From a candidate division CSSED10-310 bacterium (GTDB lineage Bacteria; CSSED10-310; JAFGJC01), in the NCBI GenBank assembly GCA_016927905.1, contig JAFGLW010000031.1, positions 124,001-188,000 of the forward strand: a stretch of 64,000 nucleotides of DNA, written 5' to 3'. Under the pieces are notes generated by a model. That model was given only the letters and a program-made list of their open reading frames with translations, did no database searches and was not told the origin of the DNA. This document shows positions 26,412-35,179 of the stretch, piece by piece; position 1 is the first letter of the stretch; every line of letters starts with the position of its first letter. The position numbers and the translations under genes were made by a program.

Positions 26412-27623
26412 ATGAAAAAGTACGGGTATTTGACTGATCGTTTTAAAGAACAATCACCGGTCTTTCAGGTGGTAACGGCAACCGTCATGCTGATGATCCT
26501 CATAACCGTCCCGGTTCTTCACGCCGATATCAAGGAATTGAAGAACGACGGCTATATCGAGGGGGGTTCCGCCTATTATCAGCAGGGATTTGTCGCGGGG
26601 GAAATCATGGCTGCCAAGTTCACTGCAGATCCCGCCGATTACCCATATCAACTGACCATGGTCAGAGTTCTTGTGGGGGACGGCGGCATGGGAGGCACGA
26701 CCGGCGCGTTTGTCCTGCATATCTGGGAAGATACCGGCGCAACAGCACCGGGAACAGCACTCATTACACCCGAGTCCTTTCAATTAACTGCGGGATTCTG
26801 GAATGAAATAACCCTGCCCACGCCCATCGCGGTCACCAGCGGGGACGTGCGGGTGGGACTGGAATTTTTCCTGGATCCGCCACCCAGCTTCTTCCGGGAT
26901 GCGGACGGCAACATCACCCCGCATTACAATTTTATCTTTGCCGTTCCCGGTGGATGGTTCTACGCGGAAGATCTCGGTCTGCAGGGTGACTGGATCCTGC
27001 GGATCCGGATTGATACCGGCGGGACCTCTCCGACGGCAACACCAGCGCTGCCAACCAATACACCCCCGCCGTTCCCGACTCATACGCCGTTCCCGACCGG
27101 CACAGCCGCTCCGACATACACTCAGCTACCCACCAACACGCCGCTGCCTACCAACACAGGCCTGCCGACCGGCTCCGCTTCACCTTCGAGCACGCCGTCC
27201 GCTCCCCCTACCGATACGCCGGTGGCCACATCGACGGCCCTGCCGCCCTCACCCACTCCCACAGCTCCCGAAACACCCTGGGTGGAGCTCTGGATGCCGT
27301 CCCATTATTTTACTCCCGGCGATCCCTGCGCCCTGAACGCCATGATTCACAATCCCGGTGATCCGATTCAGAATTGCAGGCTGATCGTGTTTTTGATTCT
27401 GGGCGACGGCGTATGGTTCTGGCCGACCTGGGGTGAAAACCTGAATTCCCAGTTGATGACTATCGACAGCGGTCTGAACACCGTTATGATCATTCCGGAA
27501 TTCCTCTGGCCGACGGGCGCGGGATCCTATTCACCGATTTTGTTCATCGGAGCCGTAACCGACTCCGGTTACTGGAATTTTCTGGCAATTCCGGACATCT
27601 GGAATTTCGGGTTCGGGGAGTAG
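26412..27623 (+). CDS. Secreted protein with Pro/Thr linker and conserved C-terminal domain
   Basis: 403 residues. A signal segment (hydrophobic, about residues 20-38) is followed by a beta-rich domain (about 40-205). A low-complexity linker of repeated TNTP, TATP and LPTNTP units (about 208-290) then leads to a C-terminal domain of about 115 residues. That last domain shares its layout and the WP[ST]GxGS motif with the end of the protein ending at 55989. Two decayed copies of the same C-terminus occur in the window (near 35000 and 47600). Likely exported and surface-exposed; the C-terminal domain may be an anchoring or sorting module, which is a guess. Confidence 0.7.
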   Translation: MKKYGYLTDRFKEQSPVFQVVTATVMLMILITVPVLHADIKELKNDGYIEGGSAYYQQGFVAGEIMAAKFTADPADYPYQLTMVRVLVGDGGMGGTTGAFVLHIWEDTGATAPGTALITPESFQLTAGFWNEITLPTPIAVTSGDVRVGLEFFLDPPPSFFRDADGNITPHYNFIFAVPGGWFYAEDLGLQGDWILRIRIDTGGTSPTATPALPTNTPPPFPTHTPFPTGTAAPTYTQLPTNTPLPTNTGLPTGSASPSSTPSAPPTDTPVATSTALPPSPTPTAPETPWVELWMPSHYFTPGDPCALNAMIHNPGDPIQNCRLIVFLILGDGVWFWPTWGENLNSQLMTIDSGLNTVMIIPEFLWPTGAGSYSPILFIGAVTDSGYWNFLAIPDIWNFGFGE

Positions 27624-27627
27624 CCGG

Positions 27628-28611
27628 TTATTCGATTCCGACCAGCGCCTTGATATACTGCAGTCTCTCGTAACCCTCCGGATCTTCGCTCTTTCTCTGA
27701 CCCAGTATTCCCCTGAAATCACCCAGGGAAGCGAATCCGTGTTCATCCATCCACTCCGCCATCTCCTTCAGAATCGCACCGATCCGGTCCAACCCGTTGA
27801 GATACAGAGTGGAGCAAAGCTGGACTGCCGAAGCGCCCGCCAGGATATGCTTGATGACTCCACGGGCATCGTGGATGCCCGTCGATGCCGCCAGGTCACA
27901 CCGAATCCGTCCGGACAGAAGCGCGATCCAGCGGAGCGGAACGTGGGTTTCATCCGGTGAACTGAACCGGTTCCCCGCTTTCAATCTCATTTTGTCGGTG
28001 TCAATATCGAATTGATAGAATCGGTTGAACAGCACGAGAGCTCCGGCGCCCCGCCAGCTCAATTCGGCCGCAAACCGGGAAAGCGACGAAAAATAGGGAC
28101 CGATCTTCACCGCGATGGGAATGGTCACCAGTTTTCGGACGTTTTCCAGAATATTGAAATGATGTTTTTCGATTTGTTCAGCCGGGATCCCGGGATCGCT
28201 GGGCATGCAGGAAATATTCAGTTCGATGGCATCCGCTCCCGCTTTCTGAAGCCTTCGGGCGTATTCCGTCCAGCCTTTGTCGGAGTAGCAATTGATACTG
28301 GCGATGACCGGGATGGACACTGATTTTTTTGATTCCCGGATGATATCAAGATATTCGTTTTCCCCGAAATCAAGCTCGGTATTGTAAAGATAATCGTAAC
28401 TCTCCGTGTGCCATAACCCATCTGCCTGGCCGGTCACATTCTCGGCCGATCGCCGGATCTGTTCCTCAAACAGCGATTTCAGTACGACGGCACCCGCGCC
28501 GTTCCTTTCGCAATCCTGAACATTTTCAACCGATTTGACCAAGCTGCAGCTGGCGACAATCAACGGGTTTTTCAAGCGAATACCCATATAGTCGGCATGA
28601 ATATCTGCCAT
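27628..28611 (-). CDS. Dihydroorotate dehydrogenase-like flavoprotein
   Basis: 327-residue FMN-dependent TIM barrel. It has LKNPLIVASCSLVKSVENV near the N-terminus, AIELNISCMPSDPG, VKIGPYFSS and a phosphate-binding end AGASAVQLCSTLY. It resembles the DHODH-like proteins often found beside 2-oxoacid or aldehyde ferredoxin oxidoreductase genes rather than true PyrD; no pyr genes are nearby. ATG 28611 is chosen for GGAGG eight bases upstream. Convergent with the surface-protein gene, four bases apart. Substrate unknown. Confidence 0.8.
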   Translation of the reverse strand: MADIHADYMGIRLKNPLIVASCSLVKSVENVQDCERNGAGAVVLKSLFEEQIRRSAENVTGQADGLWHTESYDYLYNTELDFGENEYLDIIRESKKSVSIPVIASINCYSDKGWTEYARRLQKAGADAIELNISCMPSDPGIPAEQIEKHHFNILENVRKLVTIPIAVKIGPYFSSLSRFAAELSWRGAGALVLFNRFYQFDIDTDKMRLKAGNRFSSPDETHVPLRWIALLSGRIRCDLAASTGIHDARGVIKHILAGASAVQLCSTLYLNGLDRIGAILKEMAEWMDEHGFASLGDFRGILGQRKSEDPEGYERLQYIKALVGIE

Positions 28612-28741
28612 GAGCCAATCCTCCGTTTTCAAATTTCTCTGACGACGGGACCGGGATCGAAGGATTTCTTCCCGGATTTCACTATTTCACCTTCTGTATC
28701 CGAATTCACAATCCAGGTCAACTCCCCATGGTAAAATCGTT

Positions 28742-28769
28742 TTGTATTCAATTCTCTCTATGCTATCAT
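28742..28769 (+). promoter_or_regulatory. Candidate promoter for the rnf operon
   Basis: TTGTAT (28742-28747), 16 bases, TATCAT (28764-28769, five of six). A leader of about 70 bases would precede rnfB. Weak -35 element; by eye only. Confidence 0.35.
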
Positions 28770-28845
28770 GCCGGGAAGTCATGGAGATTCAGTTCCCGGA
28801 TCATCCCGAAACATCTTCAGGTAACCTGCCGTTGAGGAGGCTTGG

Positions 28846-29691
28846 ATGGATGTTGTCAGCATAACCGTTGCCACAATGGGAACCGTTGCTTTGATCGCCG
28901 GAATCATTCTTTTTGCCGCATCGAAGAAGTTCGCCGTGATCGAGAATCCGCTGATCGATGAAATCGAGGAACTTTTGCCGGGAGCCAACTGTGGGGGATG
29001 CGGATTGACCGGTTGCCGGGCTTTTGCCGAAGCATCCGTCAATGACCGGACCGTCCGCCTGAAATGCCCGGTTGCACAAGCTGAAATCATGGCCAAAATT
29101 GCCGAAAAACTCGGCCTGGAAGCCCTGGAAACCGTCCGGACAACCGCACGGGTCATGTGTCAGGGAGGTTCGAGAAGCCGGCGGGAAAGCGAGTATCTGG
29201 GGATCCAGTCCTGTTTCGCCGCGGTCGTATCCAATTCCGTCGATCTGGTCTGCCCGTACGGCTGCCTGGGTTACGGAGACTGTGTCAGAGCCTGCCCGTT
29301 CGACTGTATCCGGATCGTGGGCGGTGTTGCGGTGGTGAATGAGGAAGAATGCACGAGCTGCGGTATCTGCGTCAAAGCCTGCCCGCGGAACATCATCGAG
29401 ATCACACAGTATGAAAAAAGGGTTTATGTCGCCTGCCGGTCACCCGACAAGGGCCCGGAAGTCAAACAATACTGTTCGGTCGGATGCATCGGTTGCAGGC
29501 TTTGCGAAAAAGCCTGTCAATACGATGCGATTGATTTTAAACCATTTATTTCACGCGTGATATCCGAGAACTGCACGGAATGCCTGGCATGTGTCGAGAA
29601 ATGTCCGACGCATTCCATCCTCTTCCGCCAGGTTGATCCGGAAAAAACCGGTATCCTGGCCGGCAAGGTGTACGACGATGTGCCGGAATAG
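28846..29691 (+). CDS. rnfB: Rnf complex subunit RnfB
   Basis: 281 residues. One N-terminal membrane helix (about 5-25) is followed by the RnfB cluster motif GANCGGCGLTGCRAF (about residues 46-60). The rest is a chain of four more Cys-rich [4Fe-4S] motifs (for example CVRACPFDC, CTSCGICVKACP, CIGCRLCEKAC and CTECLACVEKCP). It is thought to take electrons from ferredoxin. The high cluster count is like clostridial RnfB. GAGGAGG lies before the ATG. First gene of rnfBCDGEA. Confidence 0.93.
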   Translation: MDVVSITVATMGTVALIAGIILFAASKKFAVIENPLIDEIEELLPGANCGGCGLTGCRAFAEASVNDRTVRLKCPVAQAEIMAKIAEKLGLEALETVRTTARVMCQGGSRSRRESEYLGIQSCFAAVVSNSVDLVCPYGCLGYGDCVRACPFDCIRIVGGVAVVNEEECTSCGICVKACPRNIIEITQYEKRVYVACRSPDKGPEVKQYCSVGCIGCRLCEKACQYDAIDFKPFISRVISENCTECLACVEKCPTHSILFRQVDPEKTGILAGKVYDDVPE

Positions 29692-29700
29692 GCTGCGAGA

Positions 29701-31059
29701 ATGATCATGCCGGGTAAACTGCTCACATTTCGTTCCGGCGGTGTTCACCCCCCGGGGAACAAACACCTGAGTGAACACAAACCGATCCGGCGGGTGCCGC
29801 TTCCGGAAACCGTTTCGATCAACCTGAATCAACACCTGGGCAAACCGGCACAATGCGCCGTCAAGATTAAGCAGGAGATTTCAGTCGGCGAGCGAATCGG
29901 CGAAGCGGACGGATTCATATCGGCGGATATCCACAGCCCGGTTTCAGGCACGGTCAGGAAGATTCAGACCGTGATGACCGCCGTCGGCACCATGGCGGAA
30001 TCCGTATTGATCGAGGTCGATTCCGAGAAAACGGCTGAGGATCTGAAGAAATATCAATCCACACCCGACTGCGCTCCGGAAAAACTGGGCAAAAAGGAAA
30101 TCCTTGAAGCGATCAAGCAAGCCGGGATCGTCGGAGAAGGCGGCGCTGCATTCCCCACCCACATCAAGCTGGCTCCGCCACCGGATAAACCGATCGACAC
30201 GGTCATCCTGAATGGCGCTGAATGCGAACCGTTCCTGACAGCCGATCACCAGTTGATGCTTGAGAAAACGGCTGAGATCCTGACGGGCGCACGGATTCTC
30301 CGGCATATTCTGGAGATTGATTCGATCATCATCGGGATCGAGAACAACAAACCGGATGCCATCCGGGCATTCGAGAAACTGATTGAAACGGACTCATATC
30401 CGGGGATGCGGATCGCCGCGTTGAAAACCAAGTATCCCCAGGGTGGTGAAAAACAGCTGATCAAAGCGATTCTGGATCGCGAAGTGCCTTCCGGTAAACT
30501 GCCGTTCGACGTGGGGGTCATCGTGCAGAACGTGGGAACGGTTTTTGCCGTGTATGAAGCCGTTTACTGCGGGAAACCGCTGATCCAGAGGGTGGTGACC
30601 ATCAGCGGCTTCGTGAACAACCCGGGAAACTACCTGCTGCCCCTGGGTGTCAGTTTCGAGCATGCCATCCGGGCGGGAGCCGGGGGATTCCGGGACGATA
30701 CCCGGGTGAAGGAAGTCATCAACGGCGGACCCATGATGGGCAAGGCGGTCCGGCAGCTCGATGTGACGGTGACCAAGGGAACGTCCGGAATACTGGTCCT
30801 GTCCGATCAGGAGTTCAGTTATGACGGGGAAGGCCCGTGCATCCGATGCGGGCGGTGCATCGATACATGCCCCATGGGCCTGATGCCGACGCTCCTGGCC
30901 ATGAACGCCCGGTATGAGCGGATTGAAGGCTTAAAAAGCGTAATGGACTGCATCGAATGCGGCACCTGCAGTTATGTATGTCCCACTCATCGTCAGCTGG
31001 TTCACTGGATCCGGGCGGGCAAAGTACTCCTCCGGAAAGCGAACAGGAGCGTGAAATGA
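29701..31059 (+). CDS. rnfC: Rnf complex subunit RnfC
   Basis: 452 residues. It contains an N-terminal barrel-sandwich part and a NuoF-like NADH/FMN binding core, with VGEGGAAFPTHIKL (about 141-154) and LNGAECEPFLTADH. Two [4Fe-4S] motifs, CIRCGRCIDTCP and CIECGTCSYVCP, lie near residues 380 and 420. RnfC is the peripheral subunit that reacts with NAD(H). Its stop overlaps the rnfD start. Confidence 0.95.
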   Translation: MIMPGKLLTFRSGGVHPPGNKHLSEHKPIRRVPLPETVSINLNQHLGKPAQCAVKIKQEISVGERIGEADGFISADIHSPVSGTVRKIQTVMTAVGTMAESVLIEVDSEKTAEDLKKYQSTPDCAPEKLGKKEILEAIKQAGIVGEGGAAFPTHIKLAPPPDKPIDTVILNGAECEPFLTADHQLMLEKTAEILTGARILRHILEIDSIIIGIENNKPDAIRAFEKLIETDSYPGMRIAALKTKYPQGGEKQLIKAILDREVPSGKLPFDVGVIVQNVGTVFAVYEAVYCGKPLIQRVVTISGFVNNPGNYLLPLGVSFEHAIRAGAGGFRDDTRVKEVINGGPMMGKAVRQLDVTVTKGTSGILVLSDQEFSYDGEGPCIRCGRCIDTCPMGLMPTLLAMNARYERIEGLKSVMDCIECGTCSYVCPTHRQLVHWIRAGKVLLRKANRSVK

Positions 31060-32024
31060 ATACTCTGGTCATCTCCTCTTCGCCCCATCTGAGACCCAGG
31101 GAGAATCTGACCCGGGTCCTGTACGATGTGGTCATCGCCCTGGTTCCGGCGTTGCTGGTCGGTATTTATTTTTTCGGATTGAGAGCCCTTCTGGTAACCG
31201 TCGCCGCGACCGCGAGCGCCGTTGCATTCGAAGCCCTCTTTCTGAAAATCTCCGGGAAACCGGGTATTGGACGGGCTGCGTTTGACGGCAGCGCGATCAT
31301 CACGGGAATCCTGCTTGCCATGAACCTGCCCCCGTCATCCCCTTATTGGATGGTCGTGATCGGCAGTTTTGTGGCCATTGTAATCGCCAAGCAGACGTTC
31401 GGCGGGTTGGGATATAACATTTTCAACCCCGCGCTGGTCGCCCGGGTGTTCCTGCTGATTTCCTTTCCCGTCCAGATGACCCGCTGGACAGCACCGACGT
31501 TTTTCACTGCCGAAGCGATCACAACCGCCACGCCCCTGGGTCTGTTGAAAACGGAGGGCTTGCAGGCCGTTTTAAGAACCTATTCCAACAGCGCCAACCT
31601 GCTGGGTGCCATTCCGGGCAGTCTGGGCGAAGTCTCCGCGGTTGCGCTGCTGATCGGTGGAATCTATCTTCTGGTCCGGAAAGTGATCAGCTGGGAAATC
31701 CCGTTGAGTTTCCTGGGTGCGCTGTTTGTCTTCACTGGAATATTCTGGCTGATCGATCCTGGAAAATATGCCGGTCCGGTGTTTCACCTGCTGACCGGCG
31801 GCGCGGTGTTGGGAGCGTTTTTCATGGCCACGGACATGGTCACCTCCCCGCTCACCCGCAAAGGCATGCTCATCTTCGGAACCGCGATCGGGCTTCTGAC
31901 CGGCGTCATCCGCCTGTTCGGGGGTTACCCGGAAGGGGTCTCCTTCGCCATCCTGATCATGAATACGTTCGTCCCGTTGATCGACCGGTACACCCACGCA
32001 CGCATATTCGGAACCCGGGGTTGA
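31056..32024 (+). CDS. rnfD: Rnf complex subunit RnfD
   Basis: 322-residue integral membrane protein with about nine hydrophobic helices. The covalent FMN attachment site is read as ITTATPLG, with Thr-Ala-Thr in place of the usual Ser-Gly-Ala-Thr. Other RnfD segments are LGYNIFNPALVARVFLL and the end NTFVPLIDRYTHARIFG. ATG at 31056 overlaps the rnfC stop (ATGA), so the longer open frame from 30957 is not used. Confidence 0.93.
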   Translation: MNTLVISSSPHLRPRENLTRVLYDVVIALVPALLVGIYFFGLRALLVTVAATASAVAFEALFLKISGKPGIGRAAFDGSAIITGILLAMNLPPSSPYWMVVIGSFVAIVIAKQTFGGLGYNIFNPALVARVFLLISFPVQMTRWTAPTFFTAEAITTATPLGLLKTEGLQAVLRTYSNSANLLGAIPGSLGEVSAVALLIGGIYLLVRKVISWEIPLSFLGALFVFTGIFWLIDPGKYAGPVFHLLTGGAVLGAFFMATDMVTSPLTRKGMLIFGTAIGLLTGVIRLFGGYPEGVSFAILIMNTFVPLIDRYTHARIFGTRG

Positions 32025-32028
32025 AACC

Positions 32029-32592
32029 ATGAAAGACCTCAAAGATGTCATTATTTTGGTTCTGATCGCCGTCATCGCCGGTGCCTGTCTGAGCGTGGTT
32101 TATGTGTCGACGGCGGAACGTATCGCGGAAGTCAAGCGGATGGAGCTTCTGGAAGCGCTCAAGAAAGTGATGCCTTTTCTGAAGGATTCCCCCCGGGAAA
32201 TCGCATTCGATTTCAACGGGGAGACCATTTTGATCTATGCCGTCGAGGAAGACGGTGTTTTGGAAGGTGCGGCGGTCAGGATGACCACCCGGGAGGGTTA
32301 CGGCGGCGATATCTCGTTTTTAATGGGTGTCGGACCTTCGGGGGAAATCACCGGATTCTACCTTCTGTCCCACAAGGAAACCCCGGGTCTCGGCACCAAG
32401 GCAGCCGACAGGAAATTCTGGGGGCAGTTTATCGGCAAATCCCTGGATAATTTCTCGTTCAAGGTCAAAAAAGACAAGGGAGATGTGGAGGCGATCACTG
32501 CAGCCACGATTACTTCCCGGGCCCTTTCCCAGGCACTCGAAAAAGGACTGAAAGTGTACCGGAAGTATCGCGATACCCGAGGTGGATCATGA
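32029..32592 (+). CDS. rnfG: Rnf complex subunit RnfG
   Basis: 187 residues: one N-terminal membrane helix and a periplasmic FMN-binding domain. The covalent FMN site is AITAATITSRA, with the last Thr as attachment residue by family analogy. HKETPGLGTKA is the other family segment. RnfG relays electrons between RnfD and the membrane subunits. Four bases after rnfD and overlapping rnfE. Confidence 0.93.
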   Translation: MKDLKDVIILVLIAVIAGACLSVVYVSTAERIAEVKRMELLEALKKVMPFLKDSPREIAFDFNGETILIYAVEEDGVLEGAAVRMTTREGYGGDISFLMGVGPSGEITGFYLLSHKETPGLGTKAADRKFWGQFIGKSLDNFSFKVKKDKGDVEAITAATITSRALSQALEKGLKVYRKYRDTRGGS

Positions 32593-33206
32593 GTAAAAAA
32601 GAACCGCTGAACAAAGCTTTTACGGAAGGAATCTGGAAAAACAATCCCGTTCTGATTCTGCTGCTGGGCATGTGCCCGGTCCTGGGAGTGACCAGCAGCG
32701 CCGTCAACGGCCTGGGAATGGGCATGGCAACGCTGTTCGTGCTGGTGATGTCCAACCTGGTGGTATCGGTTCTGCGGCACATCATCCCCAAAAAAATGCG
32801 CATCCCCTGTTTCATCGTGATCATCGCGTCGTTCGTCACCATCGTGGAAATGCTGACCCAGGCCTATACTCCGGCGCTCTATCGCGCCCTGGGTATTTTT
32901 ATTCCCCTGATCGTCGTCAACTGCATCGTCCTGGGCCGGTCGGAAGCGTTCGCATCCAAAAACGGCGTGGTTCGGTCCATCGCCGACGGTCTGGGCATGG
33001 GTATCGGATTCACACTGGCTCTTTTCCTGATGGGGGTGATCCGGGAATTCTTCGGAAACGGTTCCTTTTTCGACCTGTCCCTGTTCGGAGAAAACTTCAA
33101 TCCCGTATTGATCATGATCATGCCCCCCGGCGCGTTTTTGACGCTGGGGTATCTGCTGGCTTTTTCAACCTATATGAAAAACCGGCGGCGGACCAAGGAG
33201 GCGTAA
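32589..33206 (+). CDS. rnfE: Rnf complex subunit RnfE
   Basis: 205-residue membrane protein with six hydrophobic helices. It carries the NqrD/RnfE segments NPVLILLLGMCPVLGVTSSA and LIVVNCIVLGRSEAFASKN. The Cys residues in these two segments correspond to those that hold the intramembrane [2Fe-2S] cluster shared with RnfA. Starts by ATGA overlap with rnfG. Confidence 0.95.
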   Translation: MSKKEPLNKAFTEGIWKNNPVLILLLGMCPVLGVTSSAVNGLGMGMATLFVLVMSNLVVSVLRHIIPKKMRIPCFIVIIASFVTIVEMLTQAYTPALYRALGIFIPLIVVNCIVLGRSEAFASKNGVVRSIADGLGMGIGFTLALFLMGVIREFFGNGSFFDLSLFGENFNPVLIMIMPPGAFLTLGYLLAFSTYMKNRRRTKEA

Positions 33207-33207
33207 T

Positions 33208-33795
33208 ATGACGATCGGAATGCTGCTTATGCTGTCCATCTACGCCATGCTGGTCAACAACGTGGTGTTGATGCAGTTTCTGGGGATCTGCCCCTATCTC
33301 GGCGTTTCCAAAAAAAGCGACACCGCCACGGGCATGGGACTGGCCGTCATCTTCGTCATGACCCTGGCCACGGCCTTCACCTGGCTGATCGATCACTTCG
33401 TTTTGATCCGGTTCGATCTGGTATTTCTGAGGACCATCGTGTTCATCCTGGTGATCGCCGCACTGGTGCAGTTCGTCGAGATATTTCTAAAAAAATCGAT
33501 CCCGGCCCTGTACCGGAATCTGGGGATCTATCTTCCGCTGATCACGACCAACTGTGCCATACTGGGTACCGCCATACTGGCCGTTCAGAAAGATTACAGT
33601 TTCCTCGTTGCTCTGGTATATGCCGTATCCACCGGAATCGGTTTTTTGATCGCCATCATCCTGTTCGCCAGCATCCGGGAGCGGCTGGATACTTCGGAAG
33701 TCCCGGAGATTTTCAGGGGAGTGGCCATTTCGCTGATCAGTGCTTCCATCCTGTCCATGGCATTCATGGGATTCGCCGGCTTGGTCAGGATGTAA
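33208..33795 (+). CDS. rnfA: Rnf complex subunit RnfA
   Basis: 195-residue membrane protein with six helices. The NqrE/RnfA segments NNVVLMQFLGICPYLGVSKK and PLITTNCAILGTAIL each carry a conserved Cys. One base after rnfE. With RnfE it forms the ion-translocating core that couples ferredoxin:NAD electron flow to Na+ or H+ export. Last rnf gene; its 3' end overlaps the convergent PHP gene by 11 bases. Confidence 0.95.
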   Translation: MTIGMLLMLSIYAMLVNNVVLMQFLGICPYLGVSKKSDTATGMGLAVIFVMTLATAFTWLIDHFVLIRFDLVFLRTIVFILVIAALVQFVEIFLKKSIPALYRNLGIYLPLITTNCAILGTAILAVQKDYSFLVALVYAVSTGIGFLIAIILFASIRERLDTSEVPEIFRGVAISLISASILSMAFMGFAGLVRM

Positions 33796-34660
33796 AACCA
33801 TTTTGAATGCCGGTTTGATCAAACCGGCAGGTCGTCCATCCTGTATCGGTCAGCACCTGGATCATCCGGTATCCAGCATCCGTCAGCAGGCGGGCAGCAG
33901 TGTCGAATCCCGCCGTGAGGGTATCGGGATGGTGGGCGTCGGAGCTGATTGTTACGGGAATATCCCGCCTGAAACATTCTGCGAGAATCCATGAATCCGG
34001 GTAGGGTTCACTGGTAAATCCGCGGCTCATGCCCCCGGTGTTGACCTCCAGAATTTTACCGGATCGGGCGATCGCATCCAGAGTTTCCCGAATGATTCGT
34101 CGGTACCAATCCTCCCGTTCGTTGAAATACAGCTCTCCGATGTTGTTTTTCTTGATGATATCCAGATGCGCCAGAATATCGAACCGGCATCCGGATGCCA
34201 TTGCAGCGATCTGCCTGTAATACAAGCGGACGGCTTTCCGGATATTTCCTTCGAATATCGATTCGATGCCGGCTGCGAATGCATCGGGAGACGAATCGAC
34301 CGCCCAGAGAGATCCGTTGGGATTCCGGGCAATGAAATGCACCGCTCCGATTACGAAATCCAGATAGCTGGAAATGGGACTCGGGAGATCCAGGGCGCCG
34401 GTCCCAGGAATGAAATCGGCTTCCAGACCGAGATGAACCTTCAGGTGGCCGCCGGATGGGATGGAGACGGAGCGGACGGCATGGATATAGTCTGGCAGCC
34501 TGTTTTCTTTCATGGCCCAGGAAACCGGTTCTGATATGGGTGCATGGCTGGAGAATCCCAGAGCGGTCATGCCGGAGCGGACGGCCCGGTCGACAAATTC
34601 CTGCGGCGTTCCCTTCCCGTCGCAGAAATGCGTATGCGTATGGTAGTTGAACCAGCTCAC
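33785..34660 (-). CDS. PHP-family histidinol-phosphatase (HisJ/HisK type)
   Basis: 291 residues. The metal-binding PHP motifs are visible: HTHTHFCDGKG at residues 7-17, GLEADFIPG, GAVHFI, ILAHLD and SSDAHHPD. This matches the monofunctional histidinol-phosphatase that makes histidinol, with no other his genes near by. Other PHP phosphoesterases have the same motifs, so substrate is not certain. Convergent overlap of 11 bases with rnfA. Confidence 0.82.
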   Translation of the reverse strand: MSWFNYHTHTHFCDGKGTPQEFVDRAVRSGMTALGFSSHAPISEPVSWAMKENRLPDYIHAVRSVSIPSGGHLKVHLGLEADFIPGTGALDLPSPISSYLDFVIGAVHFIARNPNGSLWAVDSSPDAFAAGIESIFEGNIRKAVRLYYRQIAAMASGCRFDILAHLDIIKKNNIGELYFNEREDWYRRIIRETLDAIARSGKILEVNTGGMSRGFTSEPYPDSWILAECFRRDIPVTISSDAHHPDTLTAGFDTAARLLTDAGYRMIQVLTDTGWTTCRFDQTGIQNGFTS

Positions 34661-34764
34661 AACAACGATCTCTCCGATTCCGGGAACCCTCCCGGATGCA
34701 GCCCGATTATCCTCGCTCGCCCCCAGAACTGCAATGTGAACAGATGATGGTATTAGGAGGGAAG

Positions 34765-34856
34765 CGGCTGGTGACTGGAGAAGTGGCTGGTTGCTGGTGG
34801 CGAGTATGGCTGGTGATTGGTTTTACCAGCAACCAGAAACTAGCAACCAGAAACTT
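34765..34856. repeat. Low-complexity CTGGT/ACCAG repeat patch
   Basis: Imperfect short repeats of GGCTGGT, GTTGCTGG and their complements. Minus-strand CTGGTTGCTGGTAAA (within 34821-34836) recurs on the plus strand at 47687-47701. Both copies lie just downstream of a decayed gene fragment of the same family. The spacer 34661-34955 holds no gene that I can support. Confidence 0.5.
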
Positions 34857-34954
34857 TCTGTCATTCCCCCCATCCGTTAGACGGCAGCAGGGTACTTTCG
34901 GTTCATGCAAAACCGACCCGAATGGCAAAAAGTGGTACGACCATTGGAGGCGTC

Positions 34955-35179
34955 TTACGCCCCCCAGCCGAATTCCCAGGTGTCCATCTCCCCGAAAAGC
35001 TGGGTGATGTCGGGATCGGTTAAGGCAGCGTACCAGGTGGCAGTACCTGAGCCGGCATCCAAAGCGTGACACCCAGGCGATCGCATCCGGGAGTGGCGGT
35101 GGGGCGGCACCGGGGTCACCGTAGGCGGGACGGGCGTCGGCGTCAGGGTCGGGTCCGGATGGGGAGATCCCTGGACGGT
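34955..35179 (-). pseudogene. Decayed remnant of a Pro/Thr-linker surface protein
   Basis: Directly downstream of, and in frame with, the M3 peptidase stop lies a 74-codon stretch ending in TAA at 34955. It reads a Pro/Thr linker (LTPTPVPPTVTPVPP), then a short unrelated piece, then WYAALTDPDITQLFGEMD and a final FGWGA. The end is clearly the same as the C-terminus of the protein ending at 55989 (WYAGMTDPGITQLFGE), but about 80 residues of that domain are missing and there is no start. I read it as an internally deleted fossil. Confidence 0.7.
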
